Shown here: positions 25,924-33,590 of the stretch, one piece after another | Position numbering within the stretch: the stretch's first letter is position 1 | Layout: each line of letters begins with the position of its first letter | NCBI RefSeq assembly: GCF_000217935.1 | Contig: NZ_AFHI01000023.1 | Location: 62,001 to 126,000, forward strand | Source: Rheinheimera sp. A13L | GTDB lineage: Bacteria; Pseudomonadota; Gammaproteobacteria; Enterobacterales; Alteromonadaceae | Reading direction: 5' to 3' | Length of the DNA: 64,000 bases | Program-made: the position numbers and the translations under genes | Notes under the pieces: generated by a model | Told to the model about the DNA's origin: nothing | What the model saw: only the letters and a program-made list of their open reading frames with translations | The model's database searches: none

Positions 25924-27168
25924 TTAATTAGTCCCGGCTTCGCTGCTTTGAAAAGGGTGTAAGGTCAGCTTATAGCCATTGAGTGTCAATTCAGAGTGTT
26001 CGTCGCTGTGCTGCAGTGTCAGCTCATCAGAGCGCGACAATTCCTGGTATAAAAACAGCAATTCGTCCACTGGTAGTTCAGGGTAACTGTCGGCCAACCA
26101 GCGGCTTAAATCCGGTAGCTTTTTCAGCGCTTTGGCTTTGTGAACCACATCTTTAAGTTCAGGCACCTGCATCAGCATGCTGTGATTACTGAGGATTTCT
26201 TCAGGCAACTGATAGGCATCGTGTTCGTACTGGCACAGCTCAGCCATATAACTGGTGATTTGATTGGCAGAACCTAAAGAGAAACGCTGACTGTCAGAAC
26301 TGATGTGCGGCACTAAAGGATCAAGTGTCAGCTCTATGCCTTTTTTGCGCATCTGACCCAATAAGAAGCTGGCGTTGCGCGATAACAACGTATTGCGACG
26401 CAGCTCGTCTCTAAGCGGCATTAACAAATCAGCACAACGACTTAAGCTTTCACGGCCTACCTGATTCATTTCAATTAAACGGGTGCGCAGCTGAATTAAG
26501 GTTTCTTTTTCAGTGTTCAGTGTGCCAGTCACTTCAATGACTTGCAGCAACTCGCTGAGCATCGCCTCCACATCGGACACAGTTTTCTGAAAAGGTCCGT
26601 TGATGTCGACCAGGGCTAAGACTGGATCTATATAGTCATCAAAAGCATCCATCACTGCTGCGTAGCGGCGTGCCAGACTTAGTTTTCCTTCATCGGCTTT
26701 AGCCCGCTCGACCAAAGATAAGATGGCGCTTTCGTTCTGGCCAAAGTGCTTCAATACCTCACGAATACGTTCATCCATCACACGGGAGAAACGACGCAAT
26801 TCGCTGCTGTCGCGGCTTTGTGCTGCCTCTTTCATCCGTTCTGATAAACGGTTTAATTCCAAAATACGACTTTCAATATCAGTCGCTAACCCAAGCTGCT
26901 GTTCCTGCATTAACTGCTGAGCAAATTCCAGCACAGAGCGATTCAGCTCCAATTGACTGGATTTAGCCAAAGGGATCAGAATTTCGAGTTGCAAAAAACG
27001 CTGGGCTTCACGGAACACCTGTTCACTGCTCAGGCCATTGTTATGGCGCAGGATCAGATGCTGTACATCCTGGAAACTGAAGTTACCGCTGGCACTTCGT
27101 TCGACCAACTGTTCAATGACAGTCCAGTGCTCATCTAAGCAGCGGATAATTTTACGTGGCGCTATCAT
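25924..27168 (-). CDS. mksF: MksF, kleisin subunit of the MksBEF condensin
   Basis: 414 residues, largely helical. The N-terminal part is winged-helix-like (IIRCLDEHWTVIEQLVERSASGNFSFQDVQHLI). A long central helical region follows (IESRILELNRLSERMKEAAQSRDSSELRRFSRVMDERI is part of it), then a C-terminal domain that would contact an MksB head. It is the first gene of the operon; ATG 27168 has AAAGGA upstream. It corresponds to JetA in Wadjet nomenclature. The promoter lies within the 127-bp gap shared with the divergent nhaD gene. Confidence 0.8.
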   Translation of the reverse strand: MIAPRKIIRCLDEHWTVIEQLVERSASGNFSFQDVQHLILRHNNGLSSEQVFREAQRFLQLEILIPLAKSSQLELNRSVLEFAQQLMQEQQLGLATDIESRILELNRLSERMKEAAQSRDSSELRRFSRVMDERIREVLKHFGQNESAILSLVERAKADEGKLSLARRYAAVMDAFDDYIDPVLALVDINGPFQKTVSDVEAMLSELLQVIEVTGTLNTEKETLIQLRTRLIEMNQVGRESLSRCADLLMPLRDELRRNTLLSRNASFLLGQMRKKGIELTLDPLVPHISSDSQRFSLGSANQITSYMAELCQYEHDAYQLPEEILSNHSMLMQVPELKDVVHKAKALKKLPDLSRWLADSYPELPVDELLFLYQELSRSDELTLQHSDEHSELTLNGYKLTLHPFQSSEAGTN

Positions 27169-27295
27169 TTGTCCTTTCTTTCATAAATATTTCACAAATG
27201 TGACTTTGGTAGGGTAGTGGCATCTTGTTGGGGCTGGTAGAATACCGCCCCGCAAATTCCTTCCTTTTCCACAACAATAAAGCTGGTACTACATC

Positions 27296-28543
27296 ATGGT
27301 AAGCGCAGTAATTTTGGCTCTGGTGGCAATAGCCTTTGTGATGATCGTTATAGAGGATATTATCCACGTAAACAAGGCAAAAACGACACTTTTTTTCGGT
27401 ACTCTTTGCTGGATCCTCGCTTTTATTTTTCCAATGCACGGCGCTACAAGTGCCGAAATTACTGAGCAATTGAATCATAACTTATTAGAAATCGCCACTT
27501 TGTGGTTGTTTTTGATGTCAACTATGACTTTTGTTGCTTATCTGAACAGCAAAGGTTTTATTTCCCAAATTGTGCAGCGTTTGTTACCTGCAGAACTGTC
27601 TGAACGCCGATTGATGTTTATTGTTGCAGTATTTGCCTTTCTTTTCTCGTCATTTGCCGACAACGTCACTGCGACTCTGGTGTCTATTGCGGTGATCAGC
27701 AGCATTAAGCTGGAAGCGAAAAAGCGTATTCAGTATGCCACTCTGATTATCTTTGCCGTCAATAGTGGTGGTGTGTCATTGATCACAGGGGATGTGACCA
27801 CTCTGATGTTGTTTTTAGGCGGTAAAGTAACAATAACCAATCTGTTACTGTTGATCCTGCCATCTTTATTTGCCGTTGCTGTGCTGGCGATTTTGTTATC
27901 ACGAAAAATGAAAGGCCGAGTTGTGTTGGAAAAATCTCCTAAGCCAATAGAGAAAACTGACGTGATTATTGCTGGTATTTTTGCGGCTACTATTGGTTCA
28001 ACGCTGTTGTTCAACATCCTGTTCCAAATCCCACCTGTACTGACTTTTCTGTTTGGTTTAGGTGTGATGTTTCTGGCTGCTCAGTTCTTGTTGCGTAAAA
28101 AAACAGGTGTAAATATTCTGCATTACATCCGTGAAGTTGAGTTTGACACCTTATTGTTTTTCTTAGGCGTTTTGTTGCTTGTTGGTATTTTGAAAGAAAT
28201 TGGTGTGCTGACCAATATCACTCACTTGTATCAGTATTTAGAGCCGGTGCAAGCCAACTATCTGATGGGTATTTTGTCTGCAATGATCGACAACGTGCCT
28301 TTAACCGCAGCGCTGTTAAAAGCGGATTTAACCATGACAACTGCGGAATGGCTGACCTTAACGTACGCCACTGGTGTGGGTGGTTCAATTCTGATCATAG
28401 GCTCAGCAGCAGGTATTATCGCGATGAGTAAAGTCAAAGAACTTACCTTCGGCACTTACTTTAAAATGGCTGGATATTTATTGGGTTGTTATAGCCTGGG
28501 TTATGTTGGCGTGTATTTTATTGGCCAATTTGCTTTGGCTTAA
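27296..28543 (+). CDS. nhaD: NhaD-type Na+/H+ antiporter
   Basis: A 415-residue inner-membrane protein of the ion-transporter superfamily with about 12 hydrophobic helices. Key segments match NhaD: IVIEDIIHVNKAKTTLFFG, FLFSSFADNVTATLVSIAVIS, VNSGGVSLITGDVTTLMLFLGG and IDNVPLTAALL. These acidic and Asn/Thr-rich membrane motifs are where Na+ binds. It exports Na+ in exchange for H+, useful in saline or alkaline water. It is transcribed divergently from mksF and ended by a clear terminator. Confidence 0.93.
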   Translation: MVSAVILALVAIAFVMIVIEDIIHVNKAKTTLFFGTLCWILAFIFPMHGATSAEITEQLNHNLLEIATLWLFLMSTMTFVAYLNSKGFISQIVQRLLPAELSERRLMFIVAVFAFLFSSFADNVTATLVSIAVISSIKLEAKKRIQYATLIIFAVNSGGVSLITGDVTTLMLFLGGKVTITNLLLLILPSLFAVAVLAILLSRKMKGRVVLEKSPKPIEKTDVIIAGIFAATIGSTLLFNILFQIPPVLTFLFGLGVMFLAAQFLLRKKTGVNILHYIREVEFDTLLFFLGVLLLVGILKEIGVLTNITHLYQYLEPVQANYLMGILSAMIDNVPLTAALLKADLTMTTAEWLTLTYATGVGGSILIIGSAAGIIAMSKVKELTFGTYFKMAGYLLGCYSLGYVGVYFIGQFALA

Positions 28544-28547
28544 CCAT

Positions 28548-28577
28548 AAAAAACTGTAATTTAATTACAGTTTTTTT
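28548..28577 (+). terminator. Intrinsic terminator of nhaD
   Basis: AAAAAACTGTAA (28548-28559) pairs with TTACAGTTTTTT (28565-28576) around TTTAA, giving a stem with a run of T directly at its end, 5 nt after the nhaD stop. Confidence 0.9.
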
Positions 28578-28633
28578 TAAAAGACGGCTAAACGGCTGTT
28601 GCCTTTTGTAAAAAAGTCACTTAAGCTCAGCGC

Positions 28634-28661
28634 TGTCAATCATACGTGATTGTGATATACC
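28634..28661 (+). promoter_or_regulatory. Candidate lysC promoter with overlapping palindrome
   Basis: TGTCAA (28634-28639) and TATACC (28656-28661) are separated by 16 bp, a plausible but weak sigma-70 pair. The spacer is mostly the perfect palindrome CAATCA-TACG-TGATTG (28637-28652), which would suit a repressor site. If used, the transcript would contain the whole ERIC element before the riboswitch. Confidence 0.35.
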
Positions 28662-28663
28662 CG

Positions 28664-28694
28664 ATGTGTAGGGGCGGGGTTTACCCCCACCCGT
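28664..28694. repeat. GC-rich imperfect hairpin next to the ERIC element
   Basis: TGTAGGGGCGGGG and CCCCCACCCGTA form an imperfect stem around a short TTTA loop. The flanks TATACCCG (from about 28656) and AAGAACGACGGGGATTATA (to about 28717) look like the outer ends of an ERIC/IRU-type palindrome, so this may be a second, partly decayed repeat abutting the full copy. Confidence 0.45.
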
Positions 28695-28713
28695 ATTCAA
28701 GAACGACGGGGAT

Positions 28714-28841
28714 TATACCCTAAGTAATTGAAGTTGCAGCGCGACGACAAGTGCGTGAGACCCCAGGAGCATAGTAGTCCTATGTGACTGGGGCAAGGGC
28801 ACGCAGTCAACAAAGCTGCAGCTTCAAGTACGACGGGTATA
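28714..28841. repeat. ERIC-type intergenic repeat (about 128 bp)
   Basis: The element starts TATACCCTAAGTAATTGAAG and ends CTTCAAGTACGACGGGTATA, imperfect inverted ends about 28 bp long. The core contains GTGAGACCCCAGGAGC and GTGACTGGGGCAAGGGC, which match the two central ERIC motifs used for ERIC-PCR primers (GTGAATCCCCAGGAGC and GTGACTGGGGTGAGCG, from memory). The length equals the standard 127-bp ERIC unit. The whole unit folds as one long hairpin. It ends two bases before P1 of the lysine riboswitch. Confidence 0.9.
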
Positions 28842-28843
28842 GA

Positions 28844-29009
28844 CCAGAAGAGGAGCGTTAACCAGGTAGAACATCTCAGGCCGCTACAAGCCGCAGGATG
28901 TTTGAGGGGGATTAACGCCGAGGACTAACAGCTGTAGCTGCTGTGCGTCCGGTTGCTAAGGCTGAATCCTTACGACTGTCACCTGTTTTTTGTGGTGGAG
29001 AGCTTCTGG
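28844..29009 (+). ncRNA. Lysine riboswitch (L-box) upstream of lysC
   Basis: The closing helix P1 is CCAGAAG (28844-28850) with CTTCTGG (29003-29009). Conserved L-box segments are all present in order: AGAAGAGGAGCGTT, TTTGAGGGGGATTAACGCCGAGG (split by joining loops), GGCTGAATCCTTACGACTGTCACC and TGTGGTGGAGAGCTTCTGG. They line up well with the E. coli lysC leader as I recall it. Binding of lysine is expected to lower expression of the downstream aspartokinase gene, which is exactly where the element sits. Confidence 0.95.
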
Positions 29010-29091
29010 CCTTTGTGTGTCCGTGATCAGTTGTATGCAGCATCATGCCTGCACTACAGCTTTATTTACTGCCTGCAAATGCCATGCTCTG

Positions 29092-29112
29092 CCTTATGAC
29101 TTATTGATAAGG
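29092..29112 (+). promoter_or_regulatory. Shine-Dalgarno-sequestering hairpin before lysC
   Basis: CCTTAT (29092-29097) pairs with ATAAGG (29107-29112), and AAGGAGA is the lysC ribosome-binding site, 7 nt before the ATG at 29123. Occlusion of the SD suggests the riboswitch acts on translation initiation. No strong terminator with U-tract is seen between 29010 and 29122. Confidence 0.6.
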
Positions 29113-29122
29113 AGAGACTCGA

Positions 29123-30469
29123 ATGTCTAATCAACTTATTGTCGCCAAATTTGGCGGAACTTCAGTGGCCGATTTTCAGGCTATGTCCCGTTGTGCTGAT
29201 ATTGTGTTAGCCGATCCTGCTATCCGTCTGGTGGCTGTCAGTGCCAGTTCGGGCGTGACCAATTTATTGGTCGATATCACTAAACAAACCGAAGTACAGG
29301 CCCGTTATAGCTCATTTGAAGGCATAGAGCGTATTACGCTGGCTGTATTAAATGCGTTGCAGCAGCCTGAAACTGTGGCCGCTCAAATCAACAGCTTGCT
29401 TGCCGATTTACGTAACCTGATTGAAACTGGTGGGGCTGTTTATTCCGGTGCTCATAAAGATTTGATCCAATCTTTTGGTGAACGCTTAAGTTCAGTGTTA
29501 TTTACTCAGGTTTTAGTGGAACGAGGCGCTGCAGCTCAGTGTTTTGATGTGCGCCGCGTGCTTCGCACCGACAGCCGTTTTGGGAAAGGCGAACCCCAAG
29601 TCAGTGTGATTGCTGATTTAGCTCAAACTCATTTATTACCTTTACTGCGTGAAAACATTGTGGTCACTCAAGGTTTTATTGGGGCCGATGAAGCGGGGCA
29701 AACCACCACATTAGGCCGGGGGGGTTCTGATTACAGTGCTGCTTTATTGGGTGAAGCATTAAATGCCGCTACTGTGCAAATCTGGACTGATGTAGTGGGT
29801 ATATTTACCACAGATCCCCGTTTAACGTCAGAAGCCCGTTGTATCAATGAAATCAGCTTTGATGAAGCGGCTGAAATGGCTACTTTTGGCGCTAAAGTGT
29901 TACACCCTGCAACCTTAATTCCGGCCATGCGCCGTAATATCAAAGTATTTGTCGGTTCAAGCCGCGAACCTGAAGCGGGCGGTACCTGGATTGCTAAAAT
30001 TGTCGAACATAAACCTGCGTACCGTGCCATAGCGCTACGTAAATCTCAGACACTGATCACGGTAAAAAGCCCGGAAATGTTGCATGCCGCAGGCTTTTTA
30101 GCCCGAGTCTTTGATATTCTGAGCCGTCATCAGATATCGGTTGATTTAGTCACCACCTCAGAAATCTCCGTGGCATTAACTTTAGACGAATCTGCGGGCA
30201 GTGCTTTTCATTCAGCGATTGAACCTGCACTTGAAGAGCTAAAAAGTTTCTGTGAAGTGTCAGTAGAGCAGGGTTTAAGTCTGGTTGCCGTTATTGGTAA
30301 TCATCTGCACAGCGCTAAAGGGGTTACAGGCGAGTTGTTCAGTGCCCTGGAACAGATCAATATGCGGCTGATATGCCACGGCGCCTCACGTCACAACCTG
30401 TGCTTTTTAGTACAGGATGCTTCAGCTGCAGCTGTGGTAAAAGAGTTACATCAAAAGTTGTTTAACTAA
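29123..30469 (+). CDS. lysC: Lysine-sensitive aspartokinase (aspartate kinase III)
   Basis: 448 residues, almost the same length as E. coli LysC. The nucleotide/aspartate site begins VAKFGGTS (8-14), and FGERLSSVLF, TTLGRGGSDYSAALL and WTDVVGIFTTDPR are conserved catalytic segments. The last 150 residues are two ACT-type domains (TVKSPEMLHAAGFLARVFDIL; LVAVIGNHLHSAKGVTGELF) for allosteric lysine inhibition. It phosphorylates L-aspartate in the first step of the lysine/threonine/methionine pathway. The lysine riboswitch upstream supports the lysine-specific isozyme. There is no homoserine dehydrogenase fusion. Confidence 0.96.
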   Translation: MSNQLIVAKFGGTSVADFQAMSRCADIVLADPAIRLVAVSASSGVTNLLVDITKQTEVQARYSSFEGIERITLAVLNALQQPETVAAQINSLLADLRNLIETGGAVYSGAHKDLIQSFGERLSSVLFTQVLVERGAAAQCFDVRRVLRTDSRFGKGEPQVSVIADLAQTHLLPLLRENIVVTQGFIGADEAGQTTTLGRGGSDYSAALLGEALNAATVQIWTDVVGIFTTDPRLTSEARCINEISFDEAAEMATFGAKVLHPATLIPAMRRNIKVFVGSSREPEAGGTWIAKIVEHKPAYRAIALRKSQTLITVKSPEMLHAAGFLARVFDILSRHQISVDLVTTSEISVALTLDESAGSAFHSAIEPALEELKSFCEVSVEQGLSLVAVIGNHLHSAKGVTGELFSALEQINMRLICHGASRHNLCFLVQDASAAAVVKELHQKLFN

Positions 30470-30470
30470 A

Positions 30471-30507
30471 AAACTGGTGTCAGAGCTTCAGGCTCTGACA
30501 CCAGTTT
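30471..30507. terminator. Bidirectional terminator between lysC and the HDOD gene
   Basis: AAACTGGTGTCAGAGC (30471-30486) and GCTCTGACACCAGTTT (30492-30507) are perfect 16-bp complements around TTCAG, between the convergent stops at 30469 and 30511. Confidence 0.9.
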
Positions 30508-30510
30508 CAA

Positions 30511-31353
30511 TTAAACAAACAGCTGTTTCATATCCTGATAAAGGGCGACGAACTCAGGGCTGTGGCTGAAGTTAACATCGGTAATTAACCCTCTGTCAGC
30601 AAAAGGTTTTAGCGCTATACGGGTTTCAGTTTTGTCTTTGGCAAAACCTTTTTGAATAGTGGCGATACGAATAAAATCCAGGTAATTTACTTTATCCATA
30701 TGAGGCAATCTGGTATTCCACAGCTCTGCCACTTCGATCAGCTCATCCGGAAATTCCCATTTACGTAAAATACTACCACCTATACCCCCGGCCAGATCGG
30801 TAATGCAGCCAGTAATAAAGTCTTTATCTCCAAACTGCTCCAGATGTTTTTCCGCTTCAGTCAGAATGGGTAAAGCCCCTATATTGTGAATTAAGCCAGC
30901 CAGCGTCATGGTATCAAAGTTAACAGGGCTGGATTTCAAACGACTGTTGTATAACTGCATGGTAGCCAAAGCAACAGCCGCTACCTCCAGTGTGTCCTGC
31001 CAAACTTTGCCCATCATGTCTTTAATCAGGCTGGAATGAGAAACAAACAACTGCTCCAGAGCCATGGCTGTCGCGATGTTTTTGATATATCGCAGGCCAA
31101 TGCGGGTAACAGCCTGTTGTAAAGAGCTGACGGGTACTGAACGGCCTAAAAAGGCACTGTTGGCAATTTTCATCATACGGGCTGACATGGCCGGATCGTG
31201 AGAAATAATATCCGCCATCTGGTTTAAATTTACATTTGGGTCTTCCGCCATTCTGCGGATCCGTAAAGCAATTTCGGGAAGACTTGGCAGCACCAGGGTA
31301 TCGTTTTGAATTCTTTCGACCAGCAAACTTAATAATGCGTTTTCGTTTGACAT
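30511..31353 (-). CDS. HDOD-domain signalling protein
   Basis: 280 residues. From about residue 18 to 215 it matches the HDOD domain (LPSLPEIALRIRRMAEDPN, IISHDPAMSARMMKIANSAFLGR, ITRIGL-like VTRIGLRYIKN, LAGLIHNIGALPIL). HDOD proteins resemble HD hydrolases but usually lack the metal pair; here the HD position reads HN, supporting a non-catalytic regulatory role. There are no extra GGDEF/EAL domains. It stands alone between lysC and radD, so its pathway is unknown. Confidence 0.88.
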   Translation of the reverse strand: MSNENALLSLLVERIQNDTLVLPSLPEIALRIRRMAEDPNVNLNQMADIISHDPAMSARMMKIANSAFLGRSVPVSSLQQAVTRIGLRYIKNIATAMALEQLFVSHSSLIKDMMGKVWQDTLEVAAVALATMQLYNSRLKSSPVNFDTMTLAGLIHNIGALPILTEAEKHLEQFGDKDFITGCITDLAGGIGGSILRKWEFPDELIEVAELWNTRLPHMDKVNYLDFIRIATIQKGFAKDKTETRIALKPFADRGLITDVNFSHSPEFVALYQDMKQLFV

Positions 31354-31504
31354 AAACTGTAACCTTGTGACAAAAAAGGAGAACTGGCTTTGTGTGCAGT
31401 ATTGCTGTCAGACCAGACACGGACACTCCGATTATTAACGAATTCTGTTGGCTTTGCCCAGTAGCAAAACAAAAGAATTTTTCATTTTGTCCAGATCAGG
31501 GGAA

Positions 31505-33247
31505 TTAGCTTGTTTCTTTGCCCTGAATTTGAAACAGCTTGTCACGAATTTGCCAAAAACGACCATCCTTACGGGCTATGATGGCAGCGGGGGGCTGGAA
31601 TCTGTGAACCTGTTGCAACACTTTACTGACTGTCGCTTCACTAAATGCCCTGTGTCTGTCTACCAGATGAGGGGGTACAAATAAGCTTAAGAACTTTTGT
31701 TTTTGTGCTTTGGTTTGCAAACTCCAGTATTCGGCTATTTCTGCGCCGTCAGCGGAGAAATAGCTGACTTTGAGTGAGCTTTTGCCTTCTTTACTCTGAT
31801 GACTTTGCAGTTGCATTCGTGCGACATAAAGCACTAAGGCATCTTTTAAACTTAAGGCTTCTTTGAGCTTTTTATCCGGATCGACCAAGACCAAACCACA
31901 GTCACCGCAGTGGCGGGCGGCAATATCGTTTTCAGCGCCACAGTCCGGGCAAAACTTGGCTTTAAAACGGTAGCCACAGGCTTGAGGCTTTTTTTGTTCA
32001 TCCTCTTTATAGCCCTGACAGCGACGACCATAGTGTTCCAGCACTACACCTCTGTCATCAGTTTTGCCCCAAAAGTTATTAAAAAAACCACAGAGCGGGC
32101 AGGGCACGGTCACCAATTCAGTACCTGGTTCCGGCCTCAATTCACCTATATCAGGTTGCTCCAGATTAAAGCGGTTTCCGGCATAATCCAACACCAGACA
32201 ATCGGTTTTACCAGGGCTTAAACGCAGGCCACGGCCAACAATTTGCTGATACAAGGTGACAGATTCGGTAGGCCGTAAAATAGCGATTAAATCTATATGA
32301 GGGGCATCAAAACCTGTAGTTAAAACGGCCACATTCACCAGATACTTCAGTTGTTTTTGCTTAAAGCTGTTTATCAGTACATCCCGATCTTTTTGCGGGG
32401 TGTCGCCTAAAATCAATGCAGTCTCAGCGGCCGGTAAATAACCCAAAATTTCGCGGGCATGGGCAGTAGTAGCTGCAAAAATCATTACGCCCTGCCGGCT
32501 TTGAGCCTGTTGTATCACTTGCAGAATAATTTGGGGCGTGGCACGTTGCTGCTGGTTGATACGCAAATCCAGATCGGCTTCTTTAAAGTAACCACTGGCT
32601 GTTGGTTTTAAACCGGCAAAATCGTAACTCAGTACAGGCGCATCCATTAGTACTGCAGGTGTTAAATAACCCTCAGCCAATAAAAACCGGATAGGTAAAT
32701 CAAAAATACAGTATGTAAAGAAACGTGGTTCAGTGGTGCGGATAAGGCCACGACTGTGATACTGATAAATCCAGCCTGAACCTAAGCGGTAGGGGGTGGC
32801 TGTCAATCCTAATACTTTTAAATCCGGGTTTTGGGCTTGTAAAGCACGAATGACTTTTAAATAACTGCTGTCTTCGTCATCGCCCACCCTGTGGCATTCG
32901 TCAATCACCAATAAGCTGTACTGCTCAGTAAATTCAGCAAGGTTGCGCGCGACCGACTGCACTGAGGCAAACACCACTTTGGCCGCCGTTTCTTTGCGGC
33001 CTAAACTGGCGGAAAAAATAGCGGCCTCTAAGCCATAACTCTGGTATTTGGCATGGTTTTGTTCAACCAGCTCTTTGACATGAGCCAATACCAGCACCCG
33101 GCCACGCGCCAGTCGTGCCAGTTCAGCGATGACTAAACTCTTTCCTGCACCAGTGGGCAATACCAGCACAGCCGCATCCTGTTTTTGCCTGAAATGCACC
33201 AGAACAGACTGCACAGCTTGTTGTTGATAAGAACGAAGTTGAAACAT
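31505..33247 (-). CDS. radD: RadD-like superfamily 2 DNA helicase/ATPase
   Basis: 580 residues (E. coli RadD/YejH is about 586). Motif I is PTGAGKS (31-37), motif II DECH in LLVIDECHRV, motif III TATPYRLGSG, and motif VI QIVGRGLRLSPGK. The C-terminal part carries two zinc-finger-like cysteine clusters (CPLCGFFNN...; KFCPDCGAENDIAARHCGDCG) typical of RadD. RadD works with RecA and SSB in strand-exchange-linked repair of DNA double-strand breaks. It is probably transcribed alone; a terminator lies upstream, between it and the small lipoprotein gene. Confidence 0.9.
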   Translation of the reverse strand: MFQLRSYQQQAVQSVLVHFRQKQDAAVLVLPTGAGKSLVIAELARLARGRVLVLAHVKELVEQNHAKYQSYGLEAAIFSASLGRKETAAKVVFASVQSVARNLAEFTEQYSLLVIDECHRVGDDEDSSYLKVIRALQAQNPDLKVLGLTATPYRLGSGWIYQYHSRGLIRTTEPRFFTYCIFDLPIRFLLAEGYLTPAVLMDAPVLSYDFAGLKPTASGYFKEADLDLRINQQQRATPQIILQVIQQAQSRQGVMIFAATTAHAREILGYLPAAETALILGDTPQKDRDVLINSFKQKQLKYLVNVAVLTTGFDAPHIDLIAILRPTESVTLYQQIVGRGLRLSPGKTDCLVLDYAGNRFNLEQPDIGELRPEPGTELVTVPCPLCGFFNNFWGKTDDRGVVLEHYGRRCQGYKEDEQKKPQACGYRFKAKFCPDCGAENDIAARHCGDCGLVLVDPDKKLKEALSLKDALVLYVARMQLQSHQSKEGKSSLKVSYFSADGAEIAEYWSLQTKAQKQKFLSLFVPPHLVDRHRAFSEATVSKVLQQVHRFQPPAAIIARKDGRFWQIRDKLFQIQGKETS

Positions 33248-33268
33248 CAGGAGGCTTTACGCAGGAAA

Positions 33269-33290
33269 AAGGGGCAATAAAACGCCCCTT
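33269..33290 (-). terminator. Intrinsic terminator after the small lipoprotein gene
   Basis: AAGGGGC (33269-33275) pairs with GCCCCTT (33284-33290) around an A-rich 8-nt loop, 21 nt past the lipoprotein stop. On the minus strand it is followed by a T-run. It isolates radD from the upstream gene. Confidence 0.75.
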
Positions 33291-33311
33291 GATAAGGGTT
33301 AATACCAGTGA

Positions 33312-33563
33312 TTACTGAATACCGTGGTTAGAGAATACAGTAGCGCGGTCAGCTAAAAAGGTGATTTTGATATTTTTCGCATCATCACCCCAGCGGCAGC
33401 TTTTAGTGCCCACAGCTTCGTCACAATGTGTCGCTTTTCCCAAAATATCGGTCACTTCATTGTAGGTCATACCGGCTTTCACCTGATCATAATTGTCTTG
33501 CGTCAGTTTGCTGCATGCCCCTAACAGGCTCAGCGCAGCTAACAAAACTACGATTTTTTTCAT
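33312..33563 (-). CDS. Small lipoprotein, SmpA/OmlA (BamE)-like fold
   Basis: 83 residues. The lipobox is LSLLGAC (lipidated Cys17). The mature part begins with NYDQVKAGMTYNEVTDILGKATHCDE, the helix-turn motif of the DUF3862/SmpA-OmlA family, and contains two further cysteines (C48, C56) that could form a disulfide. It probably sits in the outer membrane facing the periplasm. No specific function is known. It is separated from csiV by only 27 bp and may share its transcript. Confidence 0.75.
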   Translation of the reverse strand: MKKIVVLLAALSLLGACSKLTQDNYDQVKAGMTYNEVTDILGKATHCDEAVGTKSCRWGDDAKNIKITFLADRATVFSNHGIQ

Positions 33564-33590
33564 AACAGATTCCTTGTGTTATTTAAGTGT

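Larger units (their letters stand above)
28544..29122. other. Structured intergenic/leader region between nhaD and lysC
   Basis: These 579 bases contain no ORF but are filled with structure. In order: the nhaD terminator (28548-28577), a 16-bp palindrome inside a candidate promoter (28634-28661), a GC-rich imperfect hairpin (28664-28694), an ERIC-type repeat (28714-28841), the lysine riboswitch (28844-29009) and an expression platform ending in a hairpin that covers the lysC ribosome-binding site (29092-29112). Each is listed separately. Confidence 0.85.

Noticed and set aside
22515..27168. Complete Wadjet (JetABCD) defence system
   Set aside because: No JetD/MksG TOPRIM nuclease gene is adjacent on either side, so only the MksBEF part can be claimed.
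31354..31504. Possible regulatory element between the HDOD and radD genes
   Set aside because: No palindrome, terminator or promoter stands out in these 151 bases.
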